The position numbers and the translations under genes were made by a program. A DNA stretch of 37,449 bases from Streptomyces muensis. GTDB taxonomy: Bacteria; Actinomycetota; Actinomycetes; Streptomycetales; Streptomycetaceae. Below are positions 1 to 7,564 of the stretch, piece by piece (positions within the stretch are counted from its first letter, which is position 1; every line of letters begins with the position of its first letter). The notes below the pieces were generated by a model. That model did no database searches and had not been told where the DNA came from. It saw only the letters and a list, made by a program, of their open reading frames with translations. The stretch lies in the NCBI RefSeq assembly GCF_021474425.1, contig NZ_JAKEIP010000061.1:1-37449 (forward strand), in the 5' to 3' direction.

Positions 1-72
1 CTGGTGGCCGGCGTACTGGCGTGGCGGCGGGCGCCGTTCACGGCGGTGCTGCGGGCGGCCGGGGTGGCGTGA
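1..72 (+). CDS. 3' end of an unidentified gene
   Basis: An open frame enters from the left edge and stops at TGA 70-72, giving 23 residues (LVAGVLAWRRAPFTAVLRAA, then GVA). A short hydrophobic stretch is followed by WRRAP and a second small hydrophobic stretch. This would suit the end of an integral membrane protein, for example an AzlD-type branched-chain amino acid exporter subunit, but the fragment is too short to assign. The next gene starts 27 bases downstream on the same strand. Confidence 0.45.
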   Translation: MVAGVLAWRRAPFTAVLRAAGVA

Positions 73-99
73 GACGGCCCTCATGGCGAGAATCGCCGG

Positions 100-342
100 A
101 TGACCAGCAGTGAAGAGAACGACCACGGGGAGAGCGGCGGGAGTGCCGAGGGCAACAAGCTGGCGATGGGGATGTCCGTCGGACTCAGCCTCGGCGTGAG
201 CATCGGCCTGGTCCTGGGGATGACCGTCTTCGACAACCTGGCCCTCGGGCTTTCGCTGGGGATGTGCATGGGCATCGCCGTCGGCACCGGGGTCGGTGTC
301 GGCCGGATGCGGGCCGGGGAGCGGGAAGACGAAGGCGAGTAG
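100..342 (+). CDS. small glycine-rich two-helix membrane protein
   Basis: An 80-residue protein of unknown function. Residues 1-20 are acidic and polar. Residues 21-43 and 47-68 are two hydrophobic segments packed with Gly and Met in GxxxG-like spacing (GMSVGLSLGVSIGLVLG and LGLSLGMCMGIAVGTGVGVG), joined by a short FDN turn. The tail RMRAGEREDEGE is charged. The pattern predicts a helical hairpin with tightly packed glycine faces, as in glycine-zipper proteins. The ATG at 100 has only a weak ribosome binding site (GGCGAG). No domain is recognised; function is unknown. Confidence 0.6.
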   Translation: MTSSEENDHGESGGSAEGNKLAMGMSVGLSLGVSIGLVLGMTVFDNLALGLSLGMCMGIAVGTGVGVGRMRAGEREDEGE

Positions 343-370
343 CCGCACACCTTCGCTAAGGTCCCCGGCC

Positions 371-960
371 ATGACCGACTCCGACTTCCTGACGACCACC
401 CGCACCTTCTACGACGCCGTCGCCGAGGACTACGCGACGCTCTTCCAGGACGAGCTCGTGAACCGGCCGCTGGAGCGGGCGATGCTGAGCGTGTTCGCCG
501 AACTCGTCCAGGAGAGCGGGGCCGGCCGGGACGGGCGGGTGGCCGACCTGGGGTGCGGTCCGGGACGGACGACCGGGCGCCTCGCCTCGCTCGGCCTGAA
601 CGTGTTCGGGCTCGACCTGTCGGAGTCCATGCTCGCCATCGCCCGCCGCGAGAACCCCGGGCTCCGTTTCGAGCAGGGCTCGATGCTGGAGCTGGACCTC
701 GCGGACGGCGCGCTGGCCGGTGCCCTGTCCTTCTACTCCTCCATCCACACCCCCGTGGACCGGCTCCCGGCCCTCTTCGCCGAGTTCCACCGCGTCCTGG
801 CACCCGGCAGCGCCGCCGGCCCGAGGACATGGCCGGCCTGCTGACGGCGGCCGGCTTCGCCCTGCTCTCGAGGACGGTCCGCGAACCGGACCCCACGCTC
901 GACGAGACGGTCGCGCAGGCGTTCCTCATCGCCCGCAAACCCAAGCGCTCCGCTGTGTAG
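371..960 (+). pseudogene. class I SAM-dependent methyltransferase with internal deletion and frameshift
   Basis: The frame opening at ATG 371 reads as a Methyltransferase_11/25-type SAM methyltransferase: MTDSDFLTTTRTFYDAVAED at the start, motif I VADLGCGPG, the acidic ribose-binding end of strand 2 (GLDLSESML) and EFHRVLAPG before strand 5. At about 809-812 the reading leaves this frame and stops at 844. The family's usual C-terminal end (RRPEDMAGLLTAAGF ... IARKP) continues in another frame from about 811 to the stop at 960. The strand-5 segment that normally links these parts (typically ...LLLAFQVGDE...) is missing, so roughly 30 residues were lost together with the frame. I infer a small non-triplet deletion, either real or an assembly error. 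As written, only a truncated 157-residue product could be made. Confidence 0.75.
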
Positions 961-1000
961 TGCCGCGTTGCGCCGTCAGTCGTCTGCGGCACCGTCCTGG

Positions 1001-1035
1001 CTGGTCGCGCAGTTCCCCGCGCCCCTGAGGGGCGC
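1001..1035. terminator. Streptomyces intergenic repeat ending in a GCGCCCC/GGGGCGC hairpin
   Basis: CTGGTCGCGC (1001-1010) and CCCCGCGCCCCT (1015-1026) are the two halves of a repeat common between Streptomyces genes. The repeat ends in a perfect 7-bp stem, GCGCCCC (1019-1025) and GGGGCGC (1029-1035), with a TGA loop. It lies between the convergent ends of the methyltransferase remnant (960) and the flavoprotein gene (1035) and touches the latter's stop codon, which suits bidirectional termination. TGCCGC (961-966) and GCGGCA (986-991) could form a second, looser stem. Confidence 0.6.
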
Positions 1036-2792
1036 TAGTGCACCCCGGCGATGTCCCGCGCCGCGATGTACCCGAACGTCATCGCCGGGCCGATCGTCGA
1101 ACCGGCCCCCGCGTAACTGTGGCCCATCACGGCCGCGCTCGCGTTCCCGGCGGCGTACAGCCCCCGGATCACCGAGCCGTCCTCGCGCAGCACCCGGGCG
1201 CGGGCGTCGGTGACGAGTCCGCCCTTGGTGCCGAGGTCGCCGGGGACGATGCGGAAGGCGTGGTACGGGGGGAGCCAGAGCGGGGCCAGGCAGGAGTTGG
1301 GGAGGACGGACGGGTCCGCGTAGTAGTGGTCGTAGGCGCTGTCGCCCCGGTGGAAGTCGGGGTCCGCGCCGCGCCACGCCTGGGAGTTGAAGCGGTCCAC
1401 GGTGGTGCGCAGGGCCGCCGCCGGGACGCCGATCGAGGCGGCGAGCGCGTCCAGGGTCCAGGCCTTGTACGCGGCGCCGGAGTCGTACCAGCCGGCCGGG
1501 AAGGGCAGGGCCGGCAGGACGTCCTTGAAGAGGTACCGGTTCCGGTAGTTCTGGTCGACGATCAGCCAGGCCGGGATGGCCGGGCTGGTGTCGTGGACGT
1601 CGTACATGGTGTGGACGACGTCGCTGTAGGGGGCGGCCTCGTTGACGAACCGTGCTCCGGCCGCGTTGACCAACAGGCCGCCGGGGAGGGTGCGTTCGGT
1701 CAGGCAGAAGTACGGCTGGCCGGGGAGCGGGATCGCCGGGCCCCACCAGGCGTCGTCCATGAGGCCGAGGGCGGCGCCGAGCCGGTGGCCGGCCTGGATG
1801 CCGTCGCCGGTGTTCTCCTTCGCGCCGACCGTCCAGTCCGTGCCGATGGGCCGGCGCTGGTAGCGCTCGCGCATCGTCGCGTTGTGCTCGAAGCCGCCCG
1901 AGCCGACGATCACGCCCCGCCGCGCTCGGACCAGGCCGGGCGCGCCGCCCCGGGTGACGACCGCCCCGCTCACGGTGCCGCCCTCGACGTACAGGTCGGT
2001 GAGCGGTGTGCCGAGCCACACCGGGACCCCGGCCGAGCCCAGCCCCAGCCGCAGCCCGGCCGCCAGCGACTGTCCCATGGTCAGCGGCTTCTCCCCGCGC
2101 AGTGCCGCCGCCGTGCCCCGCGCCAGGCACTCCGCCGCCACCGCCGCCCCCTTGACGTTCACCGCGGCCAGGGCCAGCCACTTGTAGTCGGCGCTGAAGA
2201 CGACCATGCCGGCGGGCACGTCCATGTACGGCGGGTTCAGACGCGCCAGTTCGGCGCCGAGGAGATTGCCGTCGAGCTGGTCCGGCTCGACGGAACGGCC
2301 GCCCGGGAGGCCGCCGGGCAGCTCCGGGTAGTAGTCGCTGTACCCCTCCATCCAACGGAAGCGCAGCGGGCTGTGGGCCATGACGAAGGACAGCATCGCC
2401 GGGCCGTGGGCGAGGAAGGCGCGCTGCCGGTCCTCGGGCACGTCCGCGCCGACGACGGCGGCGAGATAGGCGGCGGCCTTCGCGGGGGTGTCCGGCACGC
2501 CCGCCGCCAGCAGCACGGAGTTGTTGGGGATCCAGATCCCGGCACCTGACCGGGCGGCGGATCCACCGAAGGTGGGCGCCTTCTCCAGCACCACACAGCT
2601 CAACCCTTGCCGCGCGGCGGTGAGGGCGGCGGTCATGCCGGCCGCGCCGGAGCCGACGACCACGACGTCGTACGTGCCGAGGAGAGGCAGGTCGGCAGCC
2701 TGGGCGGTCGTGAGCTTCAGGGCGGTGGCGGCGGTGCCCGCGGCGCCGGCGGCGAGTACGTGTCTTCGGGAAAGGTGCGCGCTGGTGGTCAT
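1035..2792 (-). CDS. Tat-exported FAD-dependent dehydrogenase (fumarate reductase / 3-ketosteroid dehydrogenase-like flavoprotein)
   Basis: A 585-residue flavoprotein. Residues 1-32 form a twin-arginine signal (SRRHVLAAGAAG, ending TTAQA), so it is probably exported folded with FAD bound. The dinucleotide-binding motif VVVGSGAAG follows at about residues 44-52. The C-terminal end (GHSYAGAGSTIGPAMTFGYI) is the second FAD-contact region typical of the FAD_binding_2 family, which includes 3-ketosteroid delta-1-dehydrogenases, flavocytochrome fumarate reductases and urocanate reductases. The substrate cannot be read from the sequence. ATG 2792 is chosen because it places the Tat motif at residues 9-10; the 40 residues upstream in the same open frame are not signal-like and run through the promoter. 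It is divergent from a LysR regulator and has a perfect palindrome over its predicted transcription start, so it is probably regulated on its own. Confidence 0.85.
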   Translation of the reverse strand: MTTSAHLSRRHVLAAGAAGTAATALKLTTAQAADLPLLGTYDVVVVGSGAAGMTAALTAARQGLSCVVLEKAPTFGGSAARSGAGIWIPNNSVLLAAGVPDTPAKAAAYLAAVVGADVPEDRQRAFLAHGPAMLSFVMAHSPLRFRWMEGYSDYYPELPGGLPGGRSVEPDQLDGNLLGAELARLNPPYMDVPAGMVVFSADYKWLALAAVNVKGAAVAAECLARGTAAALRGEKPLTMGQSLAAGLRLGLGSAGVPVWLGTPLTDLYVEGGTVSGAVVTRGGAPGLVRARRGVIVGSGGFEHNATMRERYQRRPIGTDWTVGAKENTGDGIQAGHRLGAALGLMDDAWWGPAIPLPGQPYFCLTERTLPGGLLVNAAGARFVNEAAPYSDVVHTMYDVHDTSPAIPAWLIVDQNYRNRYLFKDVLPALPFPAGWYDSGAAYKAWTLDALAASIGVPAAALRTTVDRFNSQAWRGADPDFHRGDSAYDHYYADPSVLPNSCLAPLWLPPYHAFRIVPGDLGTKGGLVTDARARVLREDGSVIRGLYAAGNASAAVMGHSYAGAGSTIGPAMTFGYIAARDIAGVH

Positions 2793-2820
2793 GGGGGCGG
2801 CTCCCGCCTGGACGGCTCCA

Positions 2821-2845
2821 CATTTCTGAGGTTGTGTCAGAAATG
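2821..2845. promoter_or_regulatory. perfect inverted repeat, probable operator
   Basis: CATTTCTGA, seven spacer bases, then TCAGAAATG: two perfect 9-bp arms. It is AT-rich against a GC-rich background. It sits 29-53 bases upstream of the flavoprotein start codon and covers the predicted transcription start, the position expected for a repressor or for a regulator that occludes RNA polymerase. The neighbouring LysR protein is the obvious candidate binder, but that is an inference. Confidence 0.6.
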
Positions 2846-2847
2846 CG

Positions 2848-2876
2848 AATGTGACGCGGATGCCTTGTGAAGTCAA
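2848..2876 (-). promoter_or_regulatory. predicted promoter of the flavoprotein gene
   Basis: Reading the minus strand, TTGACT (2876-2871) is followed after 17 bases by CACATT (2853-2848). The -35 element is close to consensus and the -10 element is weak. The predicted start near 2841 falls inside the palindrome at 2821-2845. Confidence 0.45.
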
Positions 2877-3038
2877 GTGCGGGGAAGGGCAGTTGAAGAG
2901 CGCGGTGGACACGGTGGGCGCGGTGGGTCGGCACCCGCCCTCTCCCCCGCCTTGGTCCGGACACCGGCGAGGGCGAGGAGCGGGTTGCCGCCCGGGCCCG
3001 TCGAAAATGGTCGTCCATCGGGCAAAGCACAGTCAATC

Positions 3039-3063
3039 CTTGGGATTTGTCGCTGTCCCCAAG
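3039..3063. promoter_or_regulatory. CTTGGG-N13-CCCAAG inverted repeat upstream of the LysR gene
   Basis: CTTGGG (3039-3044) and CCCAAG (3058-3063) are perfect 6-bp arms with 13 bases between. The element ends 16 bases before the LysR start codon. LysR proteins usually bind interrupted dyads near their own promoter, so this may be an autoregulatory site. No other candidate for regulating this gene is visible. Confidence 0.4.
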
Positions 3064-3079
3064 CATTAACTTAGAGGTC

Positions 3080-3988
3080 ATGACCCTCGACGACCTGCGT
3101 GTGTTCGTGGCCGTGTGCCGGGCCGGGAGCCTGAGTTCGGTGGCCCGGGAGCTGGGGTGCACCCAGTCGGCGGTGAGCCAGCATGTGAAGCGGCTGGAGC
3201 GGGAGACCGGCGTCGCGCTGCTGGAACGGCAGCCCAGAGGGGTCGTGCCGACCCAGGCGGGGCGCGTGCTGGAGGCGGCCGCCGCCGAGGGGATATCCGG
3301 GCTGGATCTGGCGGTACGGCAGCTGCGGGATCTCGTGGACGGCGAGAGCGGGTACGTGCGGGTGGCGACCGGGGCGACGACCGTACGGCACTTCATGTCG
3401 GAGGCGGTCGTCGCGTACCGGCGGCGCCATCCCCGGGTCAACCTGGAGTTCCGTACGGTCAGTTCGGGCCGGGGCAGTTTCGACGCGCTGGCCGACGGCA
3501 CGCTCGACCTGGCCTGGATCACCCTCGGCCCGCCCGTGCGCGGCATCGAGCAGCGGCCGGTGGTGGAGCTGCCCTGGGTGCTGGCGGTGCGGGCCGACGA
3601 TCCGCTCGCGCGGCGGCCGTACGTCGATGCCGGCGCCGACCTGCGGGACGTACGGCTGATCCGGCTGCCGCCGAACTCCGCATCGGCGGCTCATCTGGAC
3701 GCCGCCTGCGCGGAGCTGGGCGTCCGTCTCGCACACGACACGAGCGTCGCCGACTGGGACACGGCGCTGCTGCTGGCCGAGCTGGGGGTCGGGCGGGCGG
3801 TGCTGCCCGCGCTGCCGGGACTGCCCGTACCCGGCAGCGACGGTGACCTGCGTCTGATCCCGCTCCCCGCCCTGCGCCCGCTGCCCGTGGGCTGGGCGGT
3901 CCGCCGCTGGGACGCGCTCAGTCCGCCGGCCCGGGCGTTCGCGGACCTGGTGGAGAGCCGGCGCAGGGCAGCGGGCTCGGGCTGCTAG
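3080..3988 (+). CDS. LysR-family transcriptional regulator
   Basis: A 302-residue regulator of normal family length. Residues 1-60 are the winged helix-turn-helix (LDDLRVFVAVCRAGSLSSVA, then TQSAVSQHVKRLE). Residues 85-300 form the LysR substrate-binding domain, with the typical opening GYVRVATGATT and the strand-rich pattern of periplasmic-binding-type effector pockets. ATG 3080 is preferred over an in-frame TTG 33 bases upstream because it starts directly at the conserved helix; the ribosome binding site (AGAGG) is too close to be convincing, so the leader may be very short. It is divergent from the exported flavoprotein and probably controls it. The effector is unknown. The gene ends 14 bases from the convergent sugar-binding protein gene. 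Confidence 0.88.
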   Translation: MTLDDLRVFVAVCRAGSLSSVARELGCTQSAVSQHVKRLERETGVALLERQPRGVVPTQAGRVLEAAAAEGISGLDLAVRQLRDLVDGESGYVRVATGATTVRHFMSEAVVAYRRRHPRVNLEFRTVSSGRGSFDALADGTLDLAWITLGPPVRGIEQRPVVELPWVLAVRADDPLARRPYVDAGADLRDVRLIRLPPNSASAAHLDAACAELGVRLAHDTSVADWDTALLLAELGVGRAVLPALPGLPVPGSDGDLRLIPLPALRPLPVGWAVRRWDALSPPARAFADLVESRRRAAGSGC

Positions 3989-4002
3989 TCGCTTCCGCCC
4001 GA

Positions 4003-5139
4003 CTACTTCAAGCCGATCGCCGCGCAGTCCGCCGCGTACTCGGGGGTGCAGATCTGCTTGACGGTGTAGACGCCGTCCCGGATCACCGTCTCCTCGATGC
4101 TGTTCTTCGTGAGGGCGACCACCGGCACCAGCTGCGCCGGGATGCCGTCCTGGGTCGGGCTGTCGACCGCGTCCTGGGTCAGCGCGTCGAACTCGATGTC
4201 GCGGCCCTGGACCTTGTACACGGCCATCCTCGCGGCGTTGGTCGCCTCCAGCAGGAAGGACTTGTACACCGTCATGAACTGCTCGCCCGAGACGACCCGC
4301 TGCACCGCGTCCAGATTCGCGTCCTGCCCGGTCACCGGCGGGATCTTGCTCGCACCCGCGTCCTTGAAGGCCTCGATGACGCCGTCCGCCAAGCCGTCGC
4401 TCGCCGAGTAGACGGCGGCGATGTCGTTCAGCCCGACGGAGGCGATGGCCTTCTTCATGTTCGCCTTGGCCACCTCGGGCGACCACTTGTCGGTGTCGTA
4501 GCGCTTGACGATGTTCACCTCGCCCTCGAGCTCGTCGAGCGCGCCCTTCTTGACCAGGCCCGTGTTCGGGTCGGCGGGGTCGCCGTTCATCATGACGACC
4601 TTGCTGGACGCGGCCTTCGAACCGAGTTCCTCGACCAGGGCGCGGCCCTGCACCTCGCCGACGAGCTCGTTGTCGTGGGAGACGTAGGCGTCGATCGGCC
4701 CCTGCGCGAGACGGTCGTAGGCGATGACGGGAATGCCGGCGTCCTTCGCCTTCTGCACGTCCGGCGCGATGCCCTTGGCGTCCAGCGCGTCCACCAGGAT
4801 CACGTCCACCTGGTCCTCGATCATCTTCTGGAACTGCTGGCTCTGTCTGTCCGGGCTCGCCTCGGCGTTGGCGTACTCGACCTTGCCCTTGCCGTCGGTG
4901 AGGTTGCCGACCTCCTTCTTGATGAGCGGGTAGTCGAACTTCTCGAAACGCGCCGTGTCCTTGTCGGGCAGCAGCAGACCCACCGTGATGTCGTCGCCCT
5001 TCTTCGGCGCCTCGGAGCTGTCATCGCCCCCGATGCCGTCGACGACACCGCACGCGGCGAGCGACAGCGCCGAGACCGAGGCGGCGAGGGCTATCGCGAC
5101 ACGGCGTACAGCGGGGAGGTGGGGGGTACGTGCGTTCAC
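4003..5139 (-). CDS. sugar ABC transporter substrate-binding lipoprotein, xylose (XylF) type
   Basis: A 378-residue exported lipoprotein. Residues 1-30 are a lipoprotein signal with lipobox LSLAAC (Cys30). The mature part is a Peripla_BP_4 sugar-binding protein: DITVGLLLPDKDTARFEKFD, QKMIEDQVDVILVDALDAKG, IPVIAYDRL, YVSHDNELVGEVQG and PVTGQDANLDAVQ. These segments align with the E. coli xylose-binding protein XylF (compare its AYDR and SFDNEKVGE segments), so xylose or another pentose is the likely ligand. GTG 5139 is supported by GGAAGG nine bases upstream and places the signal peptide correctly. Neither an ATPase nor a permease gene is adjacent, so it is an orphan binding protein that either uses a distant transporter or acts as a sensor. 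Positions 5140-5289 hold no gene. Confidence 0.85.
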   Translation of the reverse strand: MNARTPHLPAVRRVAIALAASVSALSLAACGVVDGIGGDDSSEAPKKGDDITVGLLLPDKDTARFEKFDYPLIKKEVGNLTDGKGKVEYANAEASPDRQSQQFQKMIEDQVDVILVDALDAKGIAPDVQKAKDAGIPVIAYDRLAQGPIDAYVSHDNELVGEVQGRALVEELGSKAASSKVVMMNGDPADPNTGLVKKGALDELEGEVNIVKRYDTDKWSPEVAKANMKKAIASVGLNDIAAVYSASDGLADGVIEAFKDAGASKIPPVTGQDANLDAVQRVVSGEQFMTVYKSFLLEATNAARMAVYKVQGRDIEFDALTQDAVDSPTQDGIPAQLVPVVALTKNSIEETVIRDGVYTVKQICTPEYAADCAAIGLK

Positions 5140-5289
5140 TACTTGGTGCCTTCCGAGCGGGGGGAGCGGCGGTGCTGGCCCGGGGGCGCTAGGCCCTGGT
5201 GGCGGTAGCCAACGCGGCATCGGCATGTCACGTCAAGCAGTTGTCGTAACGAGACGGCAACCGTTTTCCGTACTCGCCGGTACTGGCTG

Positions 5290-7218
5290 CTACTTCTCGT
5301 ACAGCCCCTCGACCTCCGTCGCGAAGTCCCGCATGACCGCCTCTCTGCGCAGCTTCATCGACGGCGTCAGATGGCCGTCCATCTCCGTGAAGTCCGTCGG
5401 CAGGATCGCGAAGCGGCGGATGGACTCGGGGCGGGAGACCAGCTTGTTGGCCTCGTCTATCGCGCGCTGGAGGATCGCCCTCAACTCGTCGTCATCCACG
5501 AGGAGTTCGGCGGGCACGGGGTGCTTTCCGCGCATCCTCCGCCAGTGGCTGACGCCGTCCATGTCCAGGGTGATCAAGGCGGAGACGTAGGGGCGGCGGT
5601 CGCCGAGGACCATGCACTGGGAGATCAGGGGGTGCGAGCGCAGCCAGTTCTCCAGGGGTGCCGGGGCGACGCTCTTGCCACCCGCGGTGATCAGGAGCTC
5701 CTTCTTGCGGCCGGTGATCGTGAGGTAGCCCTCGTCGTCGAGGGCGCCGATGTCGCCCGTCGGCAGCCAGCCGTCCGCCGCCGCCGGGACCACGCCGCCC
5801 GCCGACGGATCCCAGTAGCCGCGCAGCACCTGGTCGCCGGCGATGAGGATCTCGCCGTCCGCCGCGATCCGGACACGGGTGCCGGGCAGGGGCCAGCCCA
5901 CCGTGCCCAGGCGGGGCTTCAGGGGCGGGGTGACGGTCGCGGCGCCGGTCGTCTCGGTGAGGCCGTAGCCCTCGTAGATCTCGATGCCCGCGCCGGTGTA
6001 GAAGGCGGCCAGGCGGCGGCCGAGCGGCGAGCCGCCGCAGATCGCGTACCGCACGCGGCCGCCCATGGCGTTGCGGATACGGCGGTAGACCAGCGGGTCG
6101 TAGAAGGCGCGGGCGGTCTTGAGCGCCGCGTTCGGGCCGCCTCCCGTGCCGGCCGCGCGGGCCTCCATCGCCTCGCCGTAGCGCTCGGCCACGGACGCGG
6201 CGCGGTCGAAGGACGACACCCGGCCGCCCGTCTCGGCCTTGGCGCGGGCGGAGTTGAAGACCTTCTCCAGCATGTAGGGGATGGTCAGCAGGCAGGTGGG
6301 CCGGAAGGCCGCCAGGTCGGGCAGCAGGTCCTCCGCCTTGAGGCTGGGCGCGTGGCCCAGCCTGACTCTGGCCCGGATGCAGGCCACCGCCACCATCCGG
6401 CCGAAGACGTGCGACATGGGCAGGAAGAGCAGCACCGAGGCCTCTTCGCTCGTTCTCGCCTTGAAGATCGGGTAGAGGAGCTCGATCGCGTTGTCGACCT
6501 CGGCGAAGAAGTTGCCGTGCGTCAGCGCGCAGCCCTTGGGGCGGCCCGTGGTGCCCGAGGTGTAGATGAGCGTCGCCAGCGTGTCCGGCACCAGCATGCC
6601 GCGCCGTACGCTGACCTCCCCGTCCGGCTGCTGCCTGCCGTGCTCCGCCAGCCGCTCCACATGGCCCTTCTCCATCACCCACATGTGCCGCAGGTCCGGC
6701 ACCCGGTCCAGCTCGGGACCGAGGGCGGACGCCTGGGCCGCGGTCTCCGTGACCAGGGCCACCGCACCGGAGTCCTGGAGGATCCAGCGGGTCTGGAAGA
6801 CGGAGGAGGTGGGGTAGACGGGCACCGTGACGAGACCGGCCGCCCACGCGCCGAAGTCGAGGAGCGTCCACTCGTACGTCGTGCGCGCCATGATCGCGAT
6901 CCGGTCGCCCGGCGTCAGCCCCTCGGCGACCAGCCCCTTGGCCACCGCCAGCACCTGCTCGGCGAACTGGGCCGCCGTCACGTCCGACCACTGCCCGTCC
7001 GCGCCCCGGCGGCTGAGGACCACCGCGTCCGGGGCCGCGGCCGCGTTGTCGAAGGGCAGGTCCGCGAGCGACCCATGGGTGACCGGCGGCGCGAACGGCG
7101 GTACGTACGCCTCCCGTACGGCACCGTCCAACCGCCGAGTCTCGGGCCGCACCAGGTTCGGTCCCGGGGCGTCGTCGAAGGCGGCCGACGGGGCGAAGGA
7201 GGGAAGCGGGGTGGACAC
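5290..7218 (-). CDS. fadD: long-chain fatty acyl-CoA/AMP ligase (FadD type)
   Basis: A 642-residue AMP-forming ligase that activates fatty acids through an acyl-adenylate, usually onto CoA. Visible motifs are the P-loop YTSGTTGRPKG (219-229), the A5 motif YEGYGLTETTG, the adenine/ribose-contact segment GWLPTGDIG and the hinge ITGRKKELLITAGGKSV carrying the conserved lysines. Length and order match long-chain acyl-CoA synthetases (FAA1/FadD15-like). The GTG start at 7218 has AGGAG six bases upstream. The next gene on this strand, 324 bases upstream, encodes a thiolase, and reductase and hydratase genes follow beyond it, so the ligase probably feeds acyl-CoA into that module. The acyl chain length accepted cannot be told from sequence. 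Confidence 0.88.
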   Translation of the reverse strand: MSTPLPSFAPSAAFDDAPGPNLVRPETRRLDGAVREAYVPPFAPPVTHGSLADLPFDNAAAAPDAVVLSRRGADGQWSDVTAAQFAEQVLAVAKGLVAEGLTPGDRIAIMARTTYEWTLLDFGAWAAGLVTVPVYPTSSVFQTRWILQDSGAVALVTETAAQASALGPELDRVPDLRHMWVMEKGHVERLAEHGRQQPDGEVSVRRGMLVPDTLATLIYTSGTTGRPKGCALTHGNFFAEVDNAIELLYPIFKARTSEEASVLLFLPMSHVFGRMVAVACIRARVRLGHAPSLKAEDLLPDLAAFRPTCLLTIPYMLEKVFNSARAKAETGGRVSSFDRAASVAERYGEAMEARAAGTGGGPNAALKTARAFYDPLVYRRIRNAMGGRVRYAICGGSPLGRRLAAFYTGAGIEIYEGYGLTETTGAATVTPPLKPRLGTVGWPLPGTRVRIAADGEILIAGDQVLRGYWDPSAGGVVPAAADGWLPTGDIGALDDEGYLTITGRKKELLITAGGKSVAPAPLENWLRSHPLISQCMVLGDRRPYVSALITLDMDGVSHWRRMRGKHPVPAELLVDDDELRAILQRAIDEANKLVSRPESIRRFAILPTDFTEMDGHLTPSMKLRREAVMRDFATEVEGLYEK

Positions 7219-7509
7219 GGGCGGCTCCTGCGGCGGGCGTGCAGCGTGGAAACTGCTTGCTGCATGACGTACGTGCCTCGCGCACCGTGGCGTTCACCTG
7301 CCGAGGCATGCGGAGGCCTGCGGAAAGGGTTACCGCTGGTTAGGCAGGAGATCGTACGGCTTACGCGTGTGGGGGTTGTGCGGGTTCGGCGGCGGTACGG
7401 AGCCGGGTATGTGCAACGTCGGGGGGTATGTGAGGGCCCCTCAGCTTCGTCTCACCTTCTCCTTACCTTCGCTCGGTCGCGTGCCGTCGGCTCCCCTTCG
7501 AAACCGCCG

Positions 7510-7564
7510 TCAGCCGCGCTCCGGAACCGCCCGTCAGCAGCCTCAGTCACGCTCCAGAACCGCC
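7510..7564. repeat. 22-bp imperfect direct repeat at the 3' end of the thiolase gene
   Basis: The last 22 bases of the thiolase gene (7543-7564) recur with three mismatches at 7510-7531, a 33-base period. A shorter relative (CGAAACCGCC) lies just beyond, ending at 7508. This looks like a small tandem duplication of the gene's end. The surrounding gap 7219-7542 between the thiolase and ligase genes shows no gene and no clear promoter. Confidence 0.4.

Noticed and set aside
83..103. Six-codon mini-ORF (ATG 83) whose TGA overlaps the ATG of the small membrane protein
   Set aside because: The ATGA overlap is suggestive of coupling, but there is no ribosome binding site before 83 and the frame is too short to separate from chance.
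976..3546. Very long minus-strand open frame of more than 850 codons
   Set aside because: It runs in another frame across the flavoprotein gene and antisense to the LysR gene. Its product is an Arg/Pro/Gly-rich composition typical of shadow frames in high-GC DNA.
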